Shown in pieces: positions 6,932 through 8,113 of a stretch of 8,113 bases of DNA. The notes below the pieces were generated by a model that ran no database searches, was not told the origin of the DNA, and was given only the letters and a program-made list of their open reading frames with translations. Made by a program: the position numbers and the translations under genes. Each line of letters starts with the position of its first letter. Position 1 is the stretch's first letter. This stretch comes from Planctomycetota bacterium (GTDB lineage: Bacteria > Planctomycetota > UBA11346): contig CANETI010000104.1 in assembly GCA_947440715.1 (NCBI GenBank), forward strand, positions 1 to 8,113. The letters run 5' to 3'.

Positions 6932-6971
6932 GTTCATCTTCTTTTGATTAAGGAAATAATGATCTGGAATT
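6931..6971. repeat. Dispersed 41-bp repeat, copy 2
   Basis: This matches 3597-3637 at 34 of 41 positions in the same orientation on the plus strand, sharing tgttcatcttcttttgatt and a terminal gatctggaatt. As in copy 1, it starts at the right arm of a hairpin, although the two hairpins differ in sequence. It lies between glyA and the ThuA gene, where it disrupts nothing. Confidence 0.85.
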
Positions 6972-7190
6972 GGTAGAAATGTGATATTCGCACTTGGGGT
7001 GGTTCTTAGACCAGGATGCACAGGTGTGCATGGCATTTATCATGTAAAGATTCTCCACTGAGCGGTATTCGTACTGCTCATTTGCTAAGGTTTGCCCTGC
7101 TCGTGATCAATAAGTGGCAGGATACGACGTCACCTTCATCGTGACCAATCGTTATCTGATCGCTGTTATCTCTTTCATCAGTTAGTGAGG
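6972..7190 (+). other. Non-coding stretch upstream of the ThuA gene, with one hairpin and a ribosome binding site
   Basis: No gene is supported between the repeat and ATG 7198. A perfect dyad ATGCAC-AGGT-GTGCAT lies at 7016-7031 and could be an operator or a small hairpin. TGAGG at 7186-7190 is a Shine-Dalgarno site seven bases before the ATG. A promoter must lie here because the glyA terminator isolates the downstream gene, but I see no confident -35/-10 boxes. Confidence 0.5.
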
Positions 7191-7197
7191 ATTCTTT

Positions 7198-8113
7198 ATG
7201 TCGTTTGTGCGCGTACTAATTCCAACCTTATTTGCCGCTAGCGGGATGTTGTCCGCTGCTGATGACCTTCGTGTCTTCGTGTTCAGCAAAACCAAAGGGT
7301 TTCGCCACGACTCCATTGAAACAGGCATTGCCGCGTTCAAAGAGCTCGGCAAAGAGAGCGGTTTTACCGTTGATGCGAGCGAAGATTCCGCGCTGTTTAA
7401 TGACGACACGTTGCAAAAATATCGCGCCGTCGTGTGGCTGAATACCACGGGAGATGTGTTAGACGATGCCCAGCAAGGTGCCTTTGAGCGTTATATCAAA
7501 GCTGGCGGTGGATATATGGGAGTCCATTCCGCGTCGGACACGGAATACGATTGGGCATGGTATGGTAAAATGGTGGGCGCATATTTTAAGAGTCATCCAC
7601 AAATCCAAGAGGCGAATCTGAATGTTTTAGATAAAAAACATGGGTCGACGGCCCATCTGTCGGACGTTTGGCGCCGTAAAGATGAATGGTATACTTTCCG
7701 TACGCCACCCACAGGCGTTCAGGTATTAATCGATATTGATAAAAATAGTTATACCGGTGGAAACATCAGCGCTAACCAACCGATGTGCTGGTATCATTCG
7801 TATGATGGCGGCCGCGCGTTCTACACCGCTGGTGGGCACACGAAAGAAAGTTACAGCGAGCCGGATTTCCGAAAGCATCTCATCGGCGGTATTCAATATG
7901 CGATCGGTGATAAACCACTCGATTACAGCAAAGCGCCACCGCAAGAGAGCCGATTTGAAAAGGTGGTTATTTCACGCGAGATGCAGGACCCGATGCAATT
8001 TACCATTTTAGGTGATGGCCGCATCGTGGTGGTGGATCGTATGGGAACCGTGCACGTTATTCGTAAAGACGGCACGAGCGTCGCTACCGAAGTCCCCATT
8101 TATGCGGTCGAAA
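7198..8113 (+). CDS. Secreted ThuA-domain protein fused to a PQQ-type propeller (3' end beyond window)
   Basis: 305 codons are visible and the frame is open at the right edge. Residues 1-21 are a Sec signal peptide (MSFVRVLIPTLFAASG then MLSAA, with cleavage likely near Ala21), so the protein is exported. Residues about 24-240 are a ThuA-like domain of the glutamine-amidotransferase-like fold: VFVFSKTKGFRHDSIETG at 26-43, GGGYMGVHSASDTEYDW at 103-119, and MCWYHSYDGGRAFYTAGGH at 196-214. From residue 253 a new segment begins (FEKVVISREMQDPMQFTILG, then DGRIVVVDRMGTVHVI). This looks like the first blade of a glucose/sorbosone-dehydrogenase-like PQQ propeller, a known partner of ThuA in planctomycetes and related phyla. 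A role in periplasmic sugar or polyol oxidation is inference, since ThuA proteins are poorly characterised. It stands alone after its own spacer. Confidence 0.88.
   Translation, partial: MSFVRVLIPTLFAASGMLSAADDLRVFVFSKTKGFRHDSIETGIAAFKELGKESGFTVDASEDSALFNDDTLQKYRAVVWLNTTGDVLDDAQQGAFERYIKAGGGYMGVHSASDTEYDWAWYGKMVGAYFKSHPQIQEANLNVLDKKHGSTAHLSDVWRRKDEWYTFRTPPTGVQVLIDIDKNSYTGGNISANQPMCWYHSYDGGRAFYTAGGHTKESYSEPDFRKHLIGGIQYAIGDKPLDYSKAPPQESRFEKVVISREMQDPMQFTILGDGRIVVVDRMGTVHVIRKDGTSVATEVPIYAVE

Overview
The window looks like chromosomal DNA of a moderate-GC Gram-negative bacterium, most likely from the Planctomycetota/Verrucomicrobiota/Lentisphaerota group. The support is indirect: type II secretion-style pseudopilins carrying LamG-like domains, a secreted ThuA protein running into a PQQ-type propeller, and weak or absent Shine-Dalgarno sites on some genes. 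No rRNA, tRNA, CRISPR array or transposase gene is visible, so the phylum is an inference.

Left block (1-5055, minus strand): two translationally coupled genes. The first (5055 to 3655) is a prepilin-type protein with a classic G/FSLVE cleavage motif and a LamG-like domain apparently inserted into the pseudopilin. Its stop codon overlaps the start of the second gene (ATGA at 3658-3655). The second gene runs leftward off the window for at least 1219 codons. It resembles a very large GspK-type minor pseudopilin, with a DESGK motif after the membrane helix, a second LamG-like domain, and two copies of a motif of the EIISY/EYISY type. A palindromic dispersed repeat sits in frame near its 5' end and encodes part of an unusually long leader. 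Together the genes suggest a pseudopilus-like cell-envelope assembly with ligand-binding domains at or near its tip.

Divergent spacer (5056-5495): inverted and direct GACGTCGGAC repeats, a small hairpin, and then a good match to a ZTP (pfl-type) riboswitch just upstream of glyA. Its last helix can pair alternatively with bases reaching the glyA start codon.

Middle (5496-6874, plus strand): glyA (serine hydroxymethyltransferase, complete, all recognisable catalytic motifs present), ending at a strong intrinsic terminator. glyA supplies one-carbon units as tetrahydrofolate adducts, and ZTP signals a shortage of 10-formyl-THF, so riboswitch and gene fit together.

Right block (6875-8113): a long imperfect hairpin whose right arm is directly followed by a second copy of the repeat seen inside the pseudopilin gene, about 215 bases with little else, then the 5' part of a secreted ThuA-domain protein that enters a probable glucose/sorbosone-dehydrogenase-like propeller as the window ends.
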